Part shown: one piece after another, positions 1 to 6,456 of the stretch
Position numbering within the stretch: the first letter of the stretch is position 1
Layout: each line of letters begins with the position of its first letter
DNA from: Atopobiaceae bacterium
Lineage (GTDB): Bacteria; Actinomycetota; Coriobacteriia; Coriobacteriales; Atopobiaceae
NCBI GenBank assembly: GCA_017460265.1
Contig: JAFUBJ010000496.1
Coordinates: 1 to 11,271, forward strand
DNA: 11,271 bases
Direction of reading: 5' to 3'
Made by a program: the position numbers and the translations under genes
The notes under the pieces: model-generated
What the model was told of the DNA's origin: nothing
Databases searched by the model: none
The model's input: only the letters and a program-made list of their open reading frames with translations

Positions 1-285
1 AAGCGCGGCGTCTGCACCCGCGTCTTCACCACCACGCCCAAGAAGCCGAACTCGGCCCTTCGTAAGGTCGCCCGTGTTCGTCTCGTGAATGGCATCGAGG
101 TCACCGCCTACATCCCCGGCGAGGGCCACAACCTGCAGGAGCACTCGATCGTCCTCATCCGCGGCGGCCGCGTGCGCGACCTGCCTGGCGTGCGCTACAA
201 GATCATCCGTGGTGCCTACGACTGCGCCGCGGTCCAGAACCGCAAGCGCGCCCGTTCCCGCTACGGCGCCAAGCGCCCCAAGTAA
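1..285 (+). CDS. rpsL: 30S ribosomal protein S12, 3' part (5' end outside window)
   Basis: S12 sits at the decoding centre of the small ribosomal subunit and controls translational accuracy; it is the classical streptomycin-resistance locus. The frame is open from base 1 and ends at TAA 283-285, giving 94 residues. They align without gaps to the C-terminal part of S12: TTTPKKPNSALRK, then GEGHNLQEHS, then RGGRVRDLPGVRYK, then a basic tail ending GAKRPK. Aligned to the mycobacterial protein, the first residue here is residue 30, so about 29 codons are missing and the full protein would be about 123 residues. Lys43 (codon 40-42) is the wild-type residue. Position 88 (codon 175-177) is Arg where E. 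coli and Mycobacterium have Lys. Asp89, the residue methylthiolated by RimO in E. coli, is kept. It is the first gene of the visible str operon. Identity is certain. Confidence 0.98.
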   Translation, partial: KRGVCTRVFTTTPKKPNSALRKVARVRLVNGIEVTAYIPGEGHNLQEHSIVLIRGGRVRDLPGVRYKIIRGAYDCAAVQNRKRARSRYGAKRPK

Positions 286-352
286 GCGGCATCCATCCCG
301 CGTGGCGTCAGCCGCGCACCCATCCGTTATTTCGAGTTCTTAGGAGATTCAT

Positions 353-823
353 ATGCCGCGTCGTGCAGCAGCAGTCCGTCGTGAGGTTCAGCCTGACGTC
401 AAGTACAACAACCGCGTCGTGACCCAGCTCATCAACAAGGTGCTTCTCGATGGCAAGAAGTCCATCGCAGAGCGCATTGTCTACGGTGCCTTTGACATCG
501 TTGCCGAGAAGTCTGGCCAGGACCCCCTGACCGTCTTCAAGAAGGCCATGGACAACATCCGCCCGACCCTCGAGGTCAAGCCCAAGCGCGTTGGTGGCGC
601 CACCTACCAGGTGCCTATGGAGGTCAACTCCCGTCGCGCCAACCAGCTCGCCATCCGCTGGATGGTCAACTTCTCGCGTGCCCGCAAGGAGAAGACCATG
701 GCAGAGCGTCTTGCCAACGAGATTCTTGACGCCTCCAACGGCGTTGGCGCTTCCGTGAAGCGTCGCGAGGACCTCTTCAAGATGGCCGAGTCCAACCGTG
801 CGTTTGCGCACTACCGCTTCTAA
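353..823 (+). CDS. rpsG: 30S ribosomal protein S7
   Basis: S7 is a primary 16S rRNA-binding protein that nucleates assembly of the 30S head and lies near the E site. The product has 156 residues, the usual length for Gram-positive S7. Family features are visible: a basic N-terminus MPRRAAAVRRE, the DVKYNNRVVTQLINKVLLDGKK region, the ENIRP-like stretch DNIRPTLEVKPKRVGGATYQ, then RANQLAIRWMVNFSR, and the end MAESNRAFAHYRF. The start ATG is set by AGGAG at 342-346, 6 nt upstream. It lies 67 nt after rpsL and 22 nt before fusA in the same direction, which is the standard str operon order. In E. coli, S7 represses its own operon by binding the rpsL-rpsG spacer; I did not recognise a comparable structure in the short spacer here. 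Confidence 0.98.
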   Translation: MPRRAAAVRREVQPDVKYNNRVVTQLINKVLLDGKKSIAERIVYGAFDIVAEKSGQDPLTVFKKAMDNIRPTLEVKPKRVGGATYQVPMEVNSRRANQLAIRWMVNFSRARKEKTMAERLANEILDASNGVGASVKRREDLFKMAESNRAFAHYRF

Positions 824-845
824 GAGGATCCAGGAGTAGCAATAC

Positions 846-2939
846 ATGGCGAAAGTTAAGTACCAACTCGAAAACCTGCGCAACATTGGCATCATGGCCC
901 ACATTGACGCAGGTAAGACCACAACCACCGAGCGCATCCTCTACTACACGGGCAAGACCCACAAGATCGGTGAGGTGCACGATGGCGCGGCCACCATGGA
1001 CTGGATGGTCCAGGAGCAGGAGCGCGGCGTGACCATCACCTCGGCGGCCACCACGTGCTTCTGGAAGGACGCCGTCATCCAGATCATCGACACCCCGGGC
1101 CACGTGGACTTCACGGCCGAGGTCGAGCGCTGCCTGCGCGTCCTTGACGGCGCCGTGGCCGTGTTCGACGCCGTTGCCGGCGTTCAGCCGCAGTCCGAGA
1201 CCGTGTGGCGCCAGGCTGCCAACTACAACGTCCCCCGCATCGCGTTCATCAACAAGTATGACCGCATCGGCGCCGACTTCTTCCACGCCATCGAGACCAT
1301 GAAGGAGCGCCTGGGTGCCAACGCCATCGCGGCGCAGGTCCCCATGGGTTCCGAAGCCCAGTTCTGGGGCCTCATCGACCTCGTCACCATGGAGGCGTGG
1401 GACTTCAAGGAGGACGCCAAGGGGATGATCTACCCCGAGAAGATGGACGAGATCCCCGCCGAGTTTGCCGACGTTGTGGCCGAGCGCCGCGAGGAGCTGC
1501 TCGACGCCGTCTCCAACTATGACGACGAGCTCATGGAGATGCTCCTCATGGAGGAGGAGCCCTCCGTCGAGCAGATCAAGAAGGCTCTGCGCAAGGGCGT
1601 TCTTGCCGGCGACATCAACCCCGTCTTCGTGGGCTCCGCCTACAAGAACAAGGGCATCCAGGAGCTTCTGGACGCTGTTGTCGACTACCTGCCCAGCCCG
1701 CTTGACGTGGCCCAGATTGACGGCACCGACCCCAAGGGCAACGAGGCCATCCGTCACGCCGACGCCAAGGAGCCCTTCAGCGCCCTGGCCTTCAAGATCA
1801 TGACCGACCCCTACGTGGGCAAGCTCACCTACATCCGCGTGTACTCTGGCCATGCCGACTCCGGCAGCTACGTGTACAACTCCGTCAAGGACGGCCGCGA
1901 GCGTCTGGGCCGCATCCTCGAGATGAACGCCAACGAGCGCGTCGACCGTGACGGCTGCTCCGCTGGCGACATCGTTGCCTGCGTTGGTCTCAAGAACACC
2001 ACCACGGGCGACACCCTCTGCGACGAGAAGCACCCCATCATCCTGGAGAGCATCGAGTTTGCTGCGCCGGTCATCGACGTTGCCGTCGAGCCCAAGACCA
2101 AGGCCGAGCAGGAGAAGATGTCCGTGGGCCTGGCCAAGCTGGCCGAGGAGGACCCGACCTTCCAGGTCCGCACCGACCACGAGACCGGCCAGACCATCAT
2201 CGCCGGCATGGGCGAGCTGCACCTCGAGATCATCGTCGACCGCTTGCGCCGCGAGTTCAAGGTCGAGTGCAACGTGGGTAAGCCCCAGGTTGCCTACCGC
2301 GAGACCGCCGGCAAGGAGGTCAAGCACGTCCAGGGCAAGTTCGTGCGCCAGTCCGGCGGCCGCGGCCAGTACGGCGACGCCATCATCGACATCATGCCGA
2401 TGGAGCCGGGCTTTGGCTACGAGTTTGTGGACGCCACGGTTGGTGGCTCCATCCCCAAGGAGTACATCCCGTCCGTCGACAAGGGCATCCAGGAGGCTCT
2501 GGAGACCGGTGTCATCGCGGGCTACCCTGTCCAGGACATCAAGGTCACGCTGGTAGACGGCTCGTACCACGAGGTCGACTCCTCCGAGGCCGCCTTCAAG
2601 ATCGCCGGCTCCATGGCCATCAAGGAGGCCCTGCGCCGCTCCGATCCCGTCCTGCTTGAGCCGATCGAGGCCGTTGAGGTCGAGACCCCCGAGCAGTACA
2701 TGGGCGACGTCATGGGCAACCTGTCCGGCCGTCGTGGCAAGATCGAGGGCATGGAGGATCGCTCCAACACCAAGGTCATCAAGGCCAAGGTGCCTCTGGG
2801 CGAGATGTTTGGCTACGCAACCGACCTGCGCTCTCAGACGCAGGGCCGTGCGAGCTACACCATGCAGTTTGACTGCTATGAGCCGGTGCCCAAGAGCATC
2901 AAGGACGAGATCGTCAGCAAGAACGGCGTAAGCGCCTAG
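846..2939 (+). CDS. fusA: Translation elongation factor G
   Basis: EF-G is the GTPase that drives translocation of tRNA and mRNA after peptide bond formation and, with RRF, helps recycle ribosomes. The 697-residue product is full length (E. coli 704). GTPase motifs: G1 AHIDAGKT at 18-25, the switch I element around RGVTI 60-64, G3 DTPGH at 82-86, G4 NKYD at 136-139, and G5 GSA near 263-265. Domain II starts near 305 (EPFSALAFKIMTDPYVGKL), domain III near 400-480 (GMGELHLEI), domain IV contains RQSGGRGQYG near 501-510 and the tip segment DGSYHEVDSSEAAFKIAGSM near 571-590, and domain V has GNLSGRRGKIEGM near 624-636. The start ATG follows AGGAG at 832-836. G4 is usually NKMD in EF-G; Tyr138 is a mild oddity. 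No tuf follows, unlike the enterobacterial str operon. The spacing to rpsJ is 39 nt. Confidence 0.98.
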   Translation: MAKVKYQLENLRNIGIMAHIDAGKTTTTERILYYTGKTHKIGEVHDGAATMDWMVQEQERGVTITSAATTCFWKDAVIQIIDTPGHVDFTAEVERCLRVLDGAVAVFDAVAGVQPQSETVWRQAANYNVPRIAFINKYDRIGADFFHAIETMKERLGANAIAAQVPMGSEAQFWGLIDLVTMEAWDFKEDAKGMIYPEKMDEIPAEFADVVAERREELLDAVSNYDDELMEMLLMEEEPSVEQIKKALRKGVLAGDINPVFVGSAYKNKGIQELLDAVVDYLPSPLDVAQIDGTDPKGNEAIRHADAKEPFSALAFKIMTDPYVGKLTYIRVYSGHADSGSYVYNSVKDGRERLGRILEMNANERVDRDGCSAGDIVACVGLKNTTTGDTLCDEKHPIILESIEFAAPVIDVAVEPKTKAEQEKMSVGLAKLAEEDPTFQVRTDHETGQTIIAGMGELHLEIIVDRLRREFKVECNVGKPQVAYRETAGKEVKHVQGKFVRQSGGRGQYGDAIIDIMPMEPGFGYEFVDATVGGSIPKEYIPSVDKGIQEALETGVIAGYPVQDIKVTLVDGSYHEVDSSEAAFKIAGSMAIKEALRRSDPVLLEPIEAVEVETPEQYMGDVMGNLSGRRGKIEGMEDRSNTKVIKAKVPLGEMFGYATDLRSQTQGRASYTMQFDCYEPVPKSIKDEIVSKNGVSA

Positions 2940-2978
2940 GACAACGTCAACGAGCTACAAGCTCCCAGGAGGTATACA

Positions 2979-3287
2979 GTGTCAAGCCAGAAGATTCGCA
3001 TTCGCCTCAAGGGCTATGATCATGAGGTCGTCGACCAGTCCGCGAAGCTCATCGTCGACACCGCCCAGAAGACTGGCGCCCGCGTCAGCGGCCCCATTCC
3101 TCTGCCCACCGAGCGCAACCTGTACACGGTCATCCGCTCGCCGCACAAGGACAAGGACTCCCGCGAGGAGTTTGAGATGCGCACCCACAAGCGCCTGATC
3201 GACATCCTCGACCCTTCGTCGAGCACCGTCGACAGCCTGATGCGCCTCGACCTGCCCGCAGGCGTGGACATCGAGATCAAGCTCTAA
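2979..3287 (+). CDS. rpsJ: 30S ribosomal protein S10 (NusE)
   Basis: S10 belongs to the 30S head and also acts as NusE, pairing with NusB in antitermination and with NusG in transcription-translation coupling. The 102-residue product is typical for the family: KIRIRLKGYDHEVVDQSAK at the N-terminus, GPIPLPTE in the loop that binds NusB and rRNA, SPHKDKDSREEFEMRTHKR, and the end PAGVDIEIKL. The start is GTG at 2979, chosen because a near-consensus AGGAGG at 2967-2972 lies 6 nt upstream and the protein then begins MSSQKIRIRL. In most bacteria rpsJ heads the S10 operon (rplC, rplD and so on). Here it closes the fusA run and is followed 22 nt later by a strong hairpin, and no ribosomal gene follows within the window. 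Confidence 0.98.
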   Translation: MSSQKIRIRLKGYDHEVVDQSAKLIVDTAQKTGARVSGPIPLPTERNLYTVIRSPHKDKDSREEFEMRTHKRLIDILDPSSSTVDSLMRLDLPAGVDIEIKL

Positions 3288-3309
3288 GCTCTCAGCGATA
3301 GTCGCAAGA

Positions 3310-3351
3310 AAAGGTCCCGTCCCTGGTAAACAGGGGCGGGACCTTTCCCTT
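3310..3351 (+). terminator. Hairpin terminator after rpsJ
   Basis: Arms 3310-3325 and 3331-3346 pair over 16 bp with a single G-T wobble around the loop GTAAA. The right arm ends in TTT, and CCCTT follows, so there is no clean T-tract. The stem is long and GC-rich, starts 22 nt after the rpsJ stop, and is most simply the end of the str operon transcript. An attenuator role is possible but nothing downstream supports it. Confidence 0.8.
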
Positions 3352-3354
3352 CCG

Positions 3355-3386
3355 AGCCCGTACCAAAGGGGTGCTACCCTTCCGGT
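3355..3386. repeat. Left copy of the inverted repeat that brackets hipBA
   Basis: The 16 bases at 3355-3370 (AGCCCGTACCAAAGGG) and the 10 bases at 3377-3386 (CCCTTCCGGT) recur exactly, in reverse complement, at 5030-5045 and 5014-5023. A 6-nt centre separates the two blocks in both copies, so the units have equal length (32 nt) with 28 matching positions. This copy can itself fold (AAGGG with CCCTT, ACC with GGT), but its outer arms are degenerate compared with the right copy. It lies between the rpsJ terminator and the hipB operators. Confidence 0.75.
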
Positions 3387-3388
3387 GT

Positions 3389-3406
3389 CATCCACTATCC
3401 TGGATA
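3389..3406 (+). promoter_or_regulatory. Probable HipB operator O1
   Basis: The site reads CATCC-N8-GGATA, one base away from the TATCC-N8-GGATA operator known for E. coli HipB. It also contains the compact palindrome TATCCTGGATA at 3396-3406. It lies 37 bp upstream of the perfect site at 3426-3443, measured start to start, and upstream of the candidate hipB -10 element. Confidence 0.6.
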
Positions 3407-3425
3407 CTCTTCCATATCTCAGTAA

Positions 3426-3443
3426 TATCCAGTATATTGGATA
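3426..3443 (+). promoter_or_regulatory. HipB operator O2 (perfect TATCC-N8-GGATA) over the likely hipB -10
   Basis: TATCC at 3426-3430 and GGATA at 3439-3443 are separated by exactly 8 nt, matching the E. coli HipB operator at all ten fixed positions. The surrounding 20 bp (3425-3444) is a palindrome with one mismatched pair. The spacer contains TATATT at 3433-3438, a good -10 match. A poor -35 candidate, TTCCAT at 3410-3415, lies 17 bp upstream. HipB bound here would block the hipBA promoter, which is the expected autoregulation. The promoter call is tentative; the operator match is strong. Confidence 0.75.
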
Positions 3444-3463
3444 TCAGACAATCAGCCGCCATT

Positions 3464-3481
3464 CGTCAAGTATTCTGGATG
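3464..3481 (+). promoter_or_regulatory. Possible weak third HipB operator O3
   Basis: The right half reads GGATG (4 of 5 to GGATA) and the left half is poor. The core TATTCTGGATG at 3471-3481 parallels TATCCTGGATA at 3396 and TATATTGGATA at 3433, with 37- and 38-bp steps. It ends 9 nt before the hipB start, so a bound repressor could cover the translation start region. The support is mainly the spacing. Confidence 0.4.
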
Positions 3482-3490
3482 TGATGCAGC

Positions 3491-3739
3491 ATGTGGACCA
3501 ATAGCTACTCCATGGAGCAGACGGGCGAGTTTATACAGGAAGCGCGCCGAGCCAAAGGTATTACTCAAGCGGCCTTCGCGCAGGACCTCGGGGTGTCCCA
3601 CACTACCCTCTCTAACCTTGAACAGGGCAAGAACACGTCAACGCACACCCTTGAACTTGCCTTACAGCGCCTTGGCTTGCGCCTTGTCATCGTTCCCAAG
3701 ACAGCTCACGTATCGGTAACCGAGCAAGAGGTGCAGTAG
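3491..3739 (+). CDS. hipB: HipB-like antitoxin, XRE-family DNA-binding protein
   Basis: This is the antitoxin and autorepressor of a type II HipBA module: the family binds its own promoter as a dimer and holds the HipA kinase inactive. The 82-residue product is close to E. coli HipB (88). An XRE/cro helix-turn-helix fills residues 12-64: GEFIQEARRAKGITQAAFAQ, then DLGVSHTTLSNLEQGKN with the recognition helix near 36-44. A short beta segment LRLVIVP (63-69) fits the HipB dimer strand. The C-terminal tail SVTEQEVQ lacks the terminal Trp of E. coli HipB, so contact with HipA probably differs. ATG 3491 has no strong Shine-Dalgarno site; ATG 3512 (Met8) would keep the whole HTH and is an alternative start. 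The gene is preceded by operator-like sites and followed 1 nt later by hipA. Confidence 0.88.
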   Translation: MWTNSYSMEQTGEFIQEARRAKGITQAAFAQDLGVSHTTLSNLEQGKNTSTHTLELALQRLGLRLVIVPKTAHVSVTEQEVQ

Positions 3740-3740
3740 G

Positions 3741-5009
3741 ATGCTGGCAGAGCCGCTCATCGTTTCTTTGCGTGGTAGGGAGATAGGTGACCTCACTCCC
3801 ACCCGCCGCGGAGCAACGTTCTCCTATCGCGACAATGTCGTGGCGGAAGCTCCAGGAAGACCGCTCCTCTCTTTATCCCTGCCAGTAAAACGCAGGCGTT
3901 ATGCCGAAGGCTTGACTGGCTCATGGTTTAGGGGACTCCTACCTGAGGGCGAGCGCCTGAGCGCCATCGCACGCACCATTGGCTGCGACGAGGCAGACTA
4001 CGTCTCCATCCTCAGGCAGATTGGCTGGGAGTGTGCGGGTGCGGTAAGCATCCGTCCCGAGCGGCTTGAGCCTCCTGTGGTGGGAGGTTCTACCATTCTC
4101 CTGTCCAAAGAACTGGCGCAAAAGCTGCGAGACCTGCCGACCTATGGAGGAATCGACCCTGTTGCGCACACCTCCCTAGGCGGTTACCAGGAAAAACTCC
4201 TTTTAAGAATCGATGACATACGCATCGAACGAGGGCGCGTTACGAGGGCGCGCTGGCAAGAACCTGACTCCCTTACGATATCCACGCACATCTTGAAGCC
4301 TCAACCACAGGGGAGATACCCCGGCATTGCCGAGGCAGAGGCCTGGGCAATGAGTGTTGCAAAACAGGCGGCACGCTGCGCCAACGTTGCCTTGTTGGAA
4401 CTCGACGACGCGCCGCAGACCTTAGTTGTTGAGCGATACGACCGCACCTGGCACGAAGGAAAGCCCCTGCGTGTGCATCAAGAAGACTGCTGTCAGGCAA
4501 TGGGCCTTCTCCCCCGCGAGAAGTACGCGGGAACTGATGCCATACGAGGAAACGACCCTTCATATAAGCGAATCGCGGAGCTGCTCGACAGGTTTGCAGC
4601 AGACCCAAAAGAGGAGTTGACAGAACTGCTGCGGCAGCTGGTAACAAACTTCGTGCTTGGCAACGTGGACGCTCACGCCAAGAACTATGCGCTGCTCTAC
4701 CGGGAGCTCGGCGTTCCAACTGTTGCACCAATGTATGACGTAGTCCCCGTAATTGACATTGAGCCACGAGCGGTGTTTCTGTCCATGCGAATTGGTGGGG
4801 CAATTCGGTTTGACGATGTCGAAAGGTACCACATACTTGATGAGGCCACAAGCTGGGGCCTTCCACACGCGCAGGCGATTAGCACCCTCGACGGAACGCT
4901 GGAACACCTGCGCGAAGGAATACAGGCTGCCGAAGAGCTGTATCCAGAAGCTGCGGGAAGACATAGCCTTGGAGCATTGAGCAGGATTTCGGTCCTCGGC
5001 AGATACTAG
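3741..5009 (+). CDS. hipA: HipA-family serine/threonine kinase toxin
   Basis: HipA kinases inhibit growth by phosphorylating translation factors (GltX in E. coli) and can cause persistence; the substrate here is unknown. The product has 422 residues (E. coli 440) and looks intact. The N-terminal HipA domain contains SWFRGLLPEGERLSAIART (61-79). The kinase core has the Gly-rich loop TSLGGYQEK (144-152), with Ser145 matching autophosphorylated Ser150 of E. coli HipA; THILKP with Lys186 as the likely ATP-contacting lysine; VVERYDR (229-235); the catalytic NVDAHAKN (308-315) with Asp310; and the metal-binding MYD with Asp333. The start ATG is 1 nt after the hipB stop, with AGAGG at 3727-3731 inside hipB, so the two are translationally coupled. 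Codon use (ATA, CGA, AGG, TTA) is looser than in the ribosomal genes upstream, consistent with acquisition, although ribosomal genes are themselves biased. Confidence 0.93.
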   Translation: MLAEPLIVSLRGREIGDLTPTRRGATFSYRDNVVAEAPGRPLLSLSLPVKRRRYAEGLTGSWFRGLLPEGERLSAIARTIGCDEADYVSILRQIGWECAGAVSIRPERLEPPVVGGSTILLSKELAQKLRDLPTYGGIDPVAHTSLGGYQEKLLLRIDDIRIERGRVTRARWQEPDSLTISTHILKPQPQGRYPGIAEAEAWAMSVAKQAARCANVALLELDDAPQTLVVERYDRTWHEGKPLRVHQEDCCQAMGLLPREKYAGTDAIRGNDPSYKRIAELLDRFAADPKEELTELLRQLVTNFVLGNVDAHAKNYALLYRELGVPTVAPMYDVVPVIDIEPRAVFLSMRIGGAIRFDDVERYHILDEATSWGLPHAQAISTLDGTLEHLREGIQAAEELYPEAAGRHSLGALSRISVLGRY

Positions 5010-5013
5010 CCGT

Positions 5014-5045
5014 ACCGGAAGGGCATCGTCCCTTTGGTACGGGCT
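5014..5045. repeat. Right copy of the inverted repeat, hairpin between convergent hipA and luxR-type gene
   Basis: This is the reverse complement of the unit at 3355-3386 at 28 of 32 positions. The copy is a fuller hairpin than the left one: CCGTACC/GGTACGG outer arms and AAGGG/CCCTT inner arms around a 6-nt loop, with a small internal loop. It starts 4 nt after the hipA stop and its far end overlaps the stop codon of the convergent regulator gene. It could act as a two-way terminator, but neither side has a T-tract. The pairing with the left copy argues that it may be an element boundary instead. Confidence 0.75.
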
Positions 5046-6405
5046 AGTGGTCGGCGTATTTGGCAAGGATCTCCAGGCGGTTGTGGCAGCCGGTCTTGCG
5101 GAGCAGGTTGCGTACGTGGTACTTGACGGTGGCCTCGGACACAAAGAGCTCGGCGGCAATCTCGCTGTTGGAACGCTCGGCCAGCACCAGGCGCAGCACC
5201 TCTCGCTCGCGGGAGGAGAGGTCGTGGCGCGCGGCAAAGCGTTCGAAGATTTCTCGCTCGCTGGGCACTGCGCCGGGCGCTGTCACGTAAAGCTGCTGGT
5301 ACAGGGCAAAGAAGAGGGCCATCGTGCAGGCAAAGAGCACGGCCGTCACGGTAATGAGCACGAGTGGCGAGGCGGCAAGGCCCGAGGTCAGCGCCGTGCC
5401 CAGCGAGTCGCCGACGCGTCCAAAGAGCAGGCCCGCGCCCGCAAAGAGGTACCAGCCGCCCTGCGCGGCGAGGTCTGCTAGAAGCACCACCCTAAAGACC
5501 GAGAAGAAGCCAAACAGCAGGTAGCCAAGGGCCCACATGATGGTTGCCGGCGCGGCGGCTCCCGAAAGCGCCAGCATGAGGAAGGGCGTGACCAGCGCAC
5601 CCGCGCAGCAGAGCGCCCCGTAGCGGCGGTCGTGGTCGCAGACGAGCCCCGCCACGAGAAGCCCCACGCCGTAGAACAGGCGCGACGTCTCGACGCTCAC
5701 GCCTTCAAGCAGGTCGTCGGCTGGAAAGCCGAAGCCGGTGTTCTTGGTCAGGCTCATGAGCAGGACGGTTATGCAGGCGAGTGCGACCAGGCGCGGGGCG
5801 GGTGGCTGCTGGGTGAGTTCGTCCTGCGTGCTTGTGCTGCTGACCAGCGGTTTTCTTACCAGGGCAAGCGTCGGCACAGCCAGGACCGCGCAGGTGATCA
5901 GCCCTGCGACGCCGCGCGTGAGCGCACCTCCCGCGATGGCCGAAAGCAGCCAGCCAAGCGCCGTCGACGCCGCATAGGCTCCGCCAAAGACCAGGCCGCG
6001 GCGCTTCTCGTCTACATGGCGTGCCAGGCAGAACACGTAAAAGCCCTGCATATAGCCACAAAGCAGGCTGGACAGGTAGCCAAAGGCAAGGACCGGGGCC
6101 AGGCTGGGTGCGAGCGCGGCGGGCGCGAGGCACGCGACGTAGGCGATAACGGAGAAGGCCACCAGTTGGTGGGTCCGCGCTTCGGACAGACTGCGGCCAA
6201 AGTACATGAACGCTGAGATGCCCGCCGCCTGCATGAGGTATCCCACCACCATGGTGAGCACGTCGACCGACGATGCGGCAACCAGGCCTGTCAGGTGGTA
6301 CAGCCACATGAGCCAGCCCGTCGAGGCAAGCAGAAAGCACGCAAGCGTGGTCAGCCCCACGTGCAGGTGCGTGCGCTGCTCGTATGTCAGGCGATCCGTG
6401 GGCAT
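5044..6405 (-). CDS. Membrane-anchored LuxR-family transcriptional regulator (multi-TM sensor + LuxR HTH)
   Basis: This is a one-component regulator with a membrane sensor fused to a DNA-binding domain, 453 residues from the chosen start. Residues about 15-375 form roughly 11-12 hydrophobic helices of MFS-like layout, with a charged loop near the middle (STSTQDELTQQPPAPR). A linker (PSEREIFERFAARHD) leads to a LuxR/GerE-type HTH at 396-453: LSSREREVLRLVLAERSNSE, IAAELFVSEATVKYHVRNLL, then RKTGCHNRLEILAKYADH. Proteins of this build are numerous in Coriobacteriia, where several sit next to the genes they control; their ligands are mostly unknown. I chose the ATG at 6405 because GAGAGGTG lies just upstream. 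An ATG at 6468 would add 21 polar residues and overrun the likely promoter. No phosphoacceptor receiver domain is present. It is divergent from the surface protein gene, which is its most obvious candidate target. Confidence 0.9.
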   Translation of the reverse strand: MPTDRLTYEQRTHLHVGLTTLACFLLASTGWLMWLYHLTGLVAASSVDVLTMVVGYLMQAAGISAFMYFGRSLSEARTHQLVAFSVIAYVACLAPAALAPSLAPVLAFGYLSSLLCGYMQGFYVFCLARHVDEKRRGLVFGGAYAASTALGWLLSAIAGGALTRGVAGLITCAVLAVPTLALVRKPLVSSTSTQDELTQQPPAPRLVALACITVLLMSLTKNTGFGFPADDLLEGVSVETSRLFYGVGLLVAGLVCDHDRRYGALCCAGALVTPFLMLALSGAAAPATIMWALGYLLFGFFSVFRVVLLADLAAQGGWYLFAGAGLLFGRVGDSLGTALTSGLAASPLVLITVTAVLFACTMALFFALYQQLYVTAPGAVPSEREIFERFAARHDLSSREREVLRLVLAERSNSEIAAELFVSEATVKYHVRNLLRKTGCHNRLEILAKYADH

Positions 6406-6447
6406 GGGCACCTCTCGACGGTGCGACGGCTTTGCTGGACTCGTTTG

Positions 6448-6456
6448 ATTATGGCA
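6448..6456 (-). promoter_or_regulatory. Candidate extended -10 promoter of the luxR-type gene
   Basis: On the minus strand this reads TGCCATAAT: an extended TGn element followed by CATAAT (5 of 6 to TATAAT). It would start transcription near 6441, giving a leader of about 36 nt to the ATG at 6405. No convincing -35 is seen, which is tolerable with an extended -10. Confidence 0.4.

Noticed and set aside
777..2570. A 597-codon minus-strand open frame opposite rpsG and fusA
   Set aside because: It lies antisense to a certain EF-G gene, and its Val/Gly/Leu/Asp/His-rich product is the usual shadow of high-GC codon use.
4560..5237. Minus-strand frame spanning the hipA end and the regulator end
   Set aside because: It overlaps two well-supported genes in the wrong frame, and its product is low-complexity at one end with no known motif.
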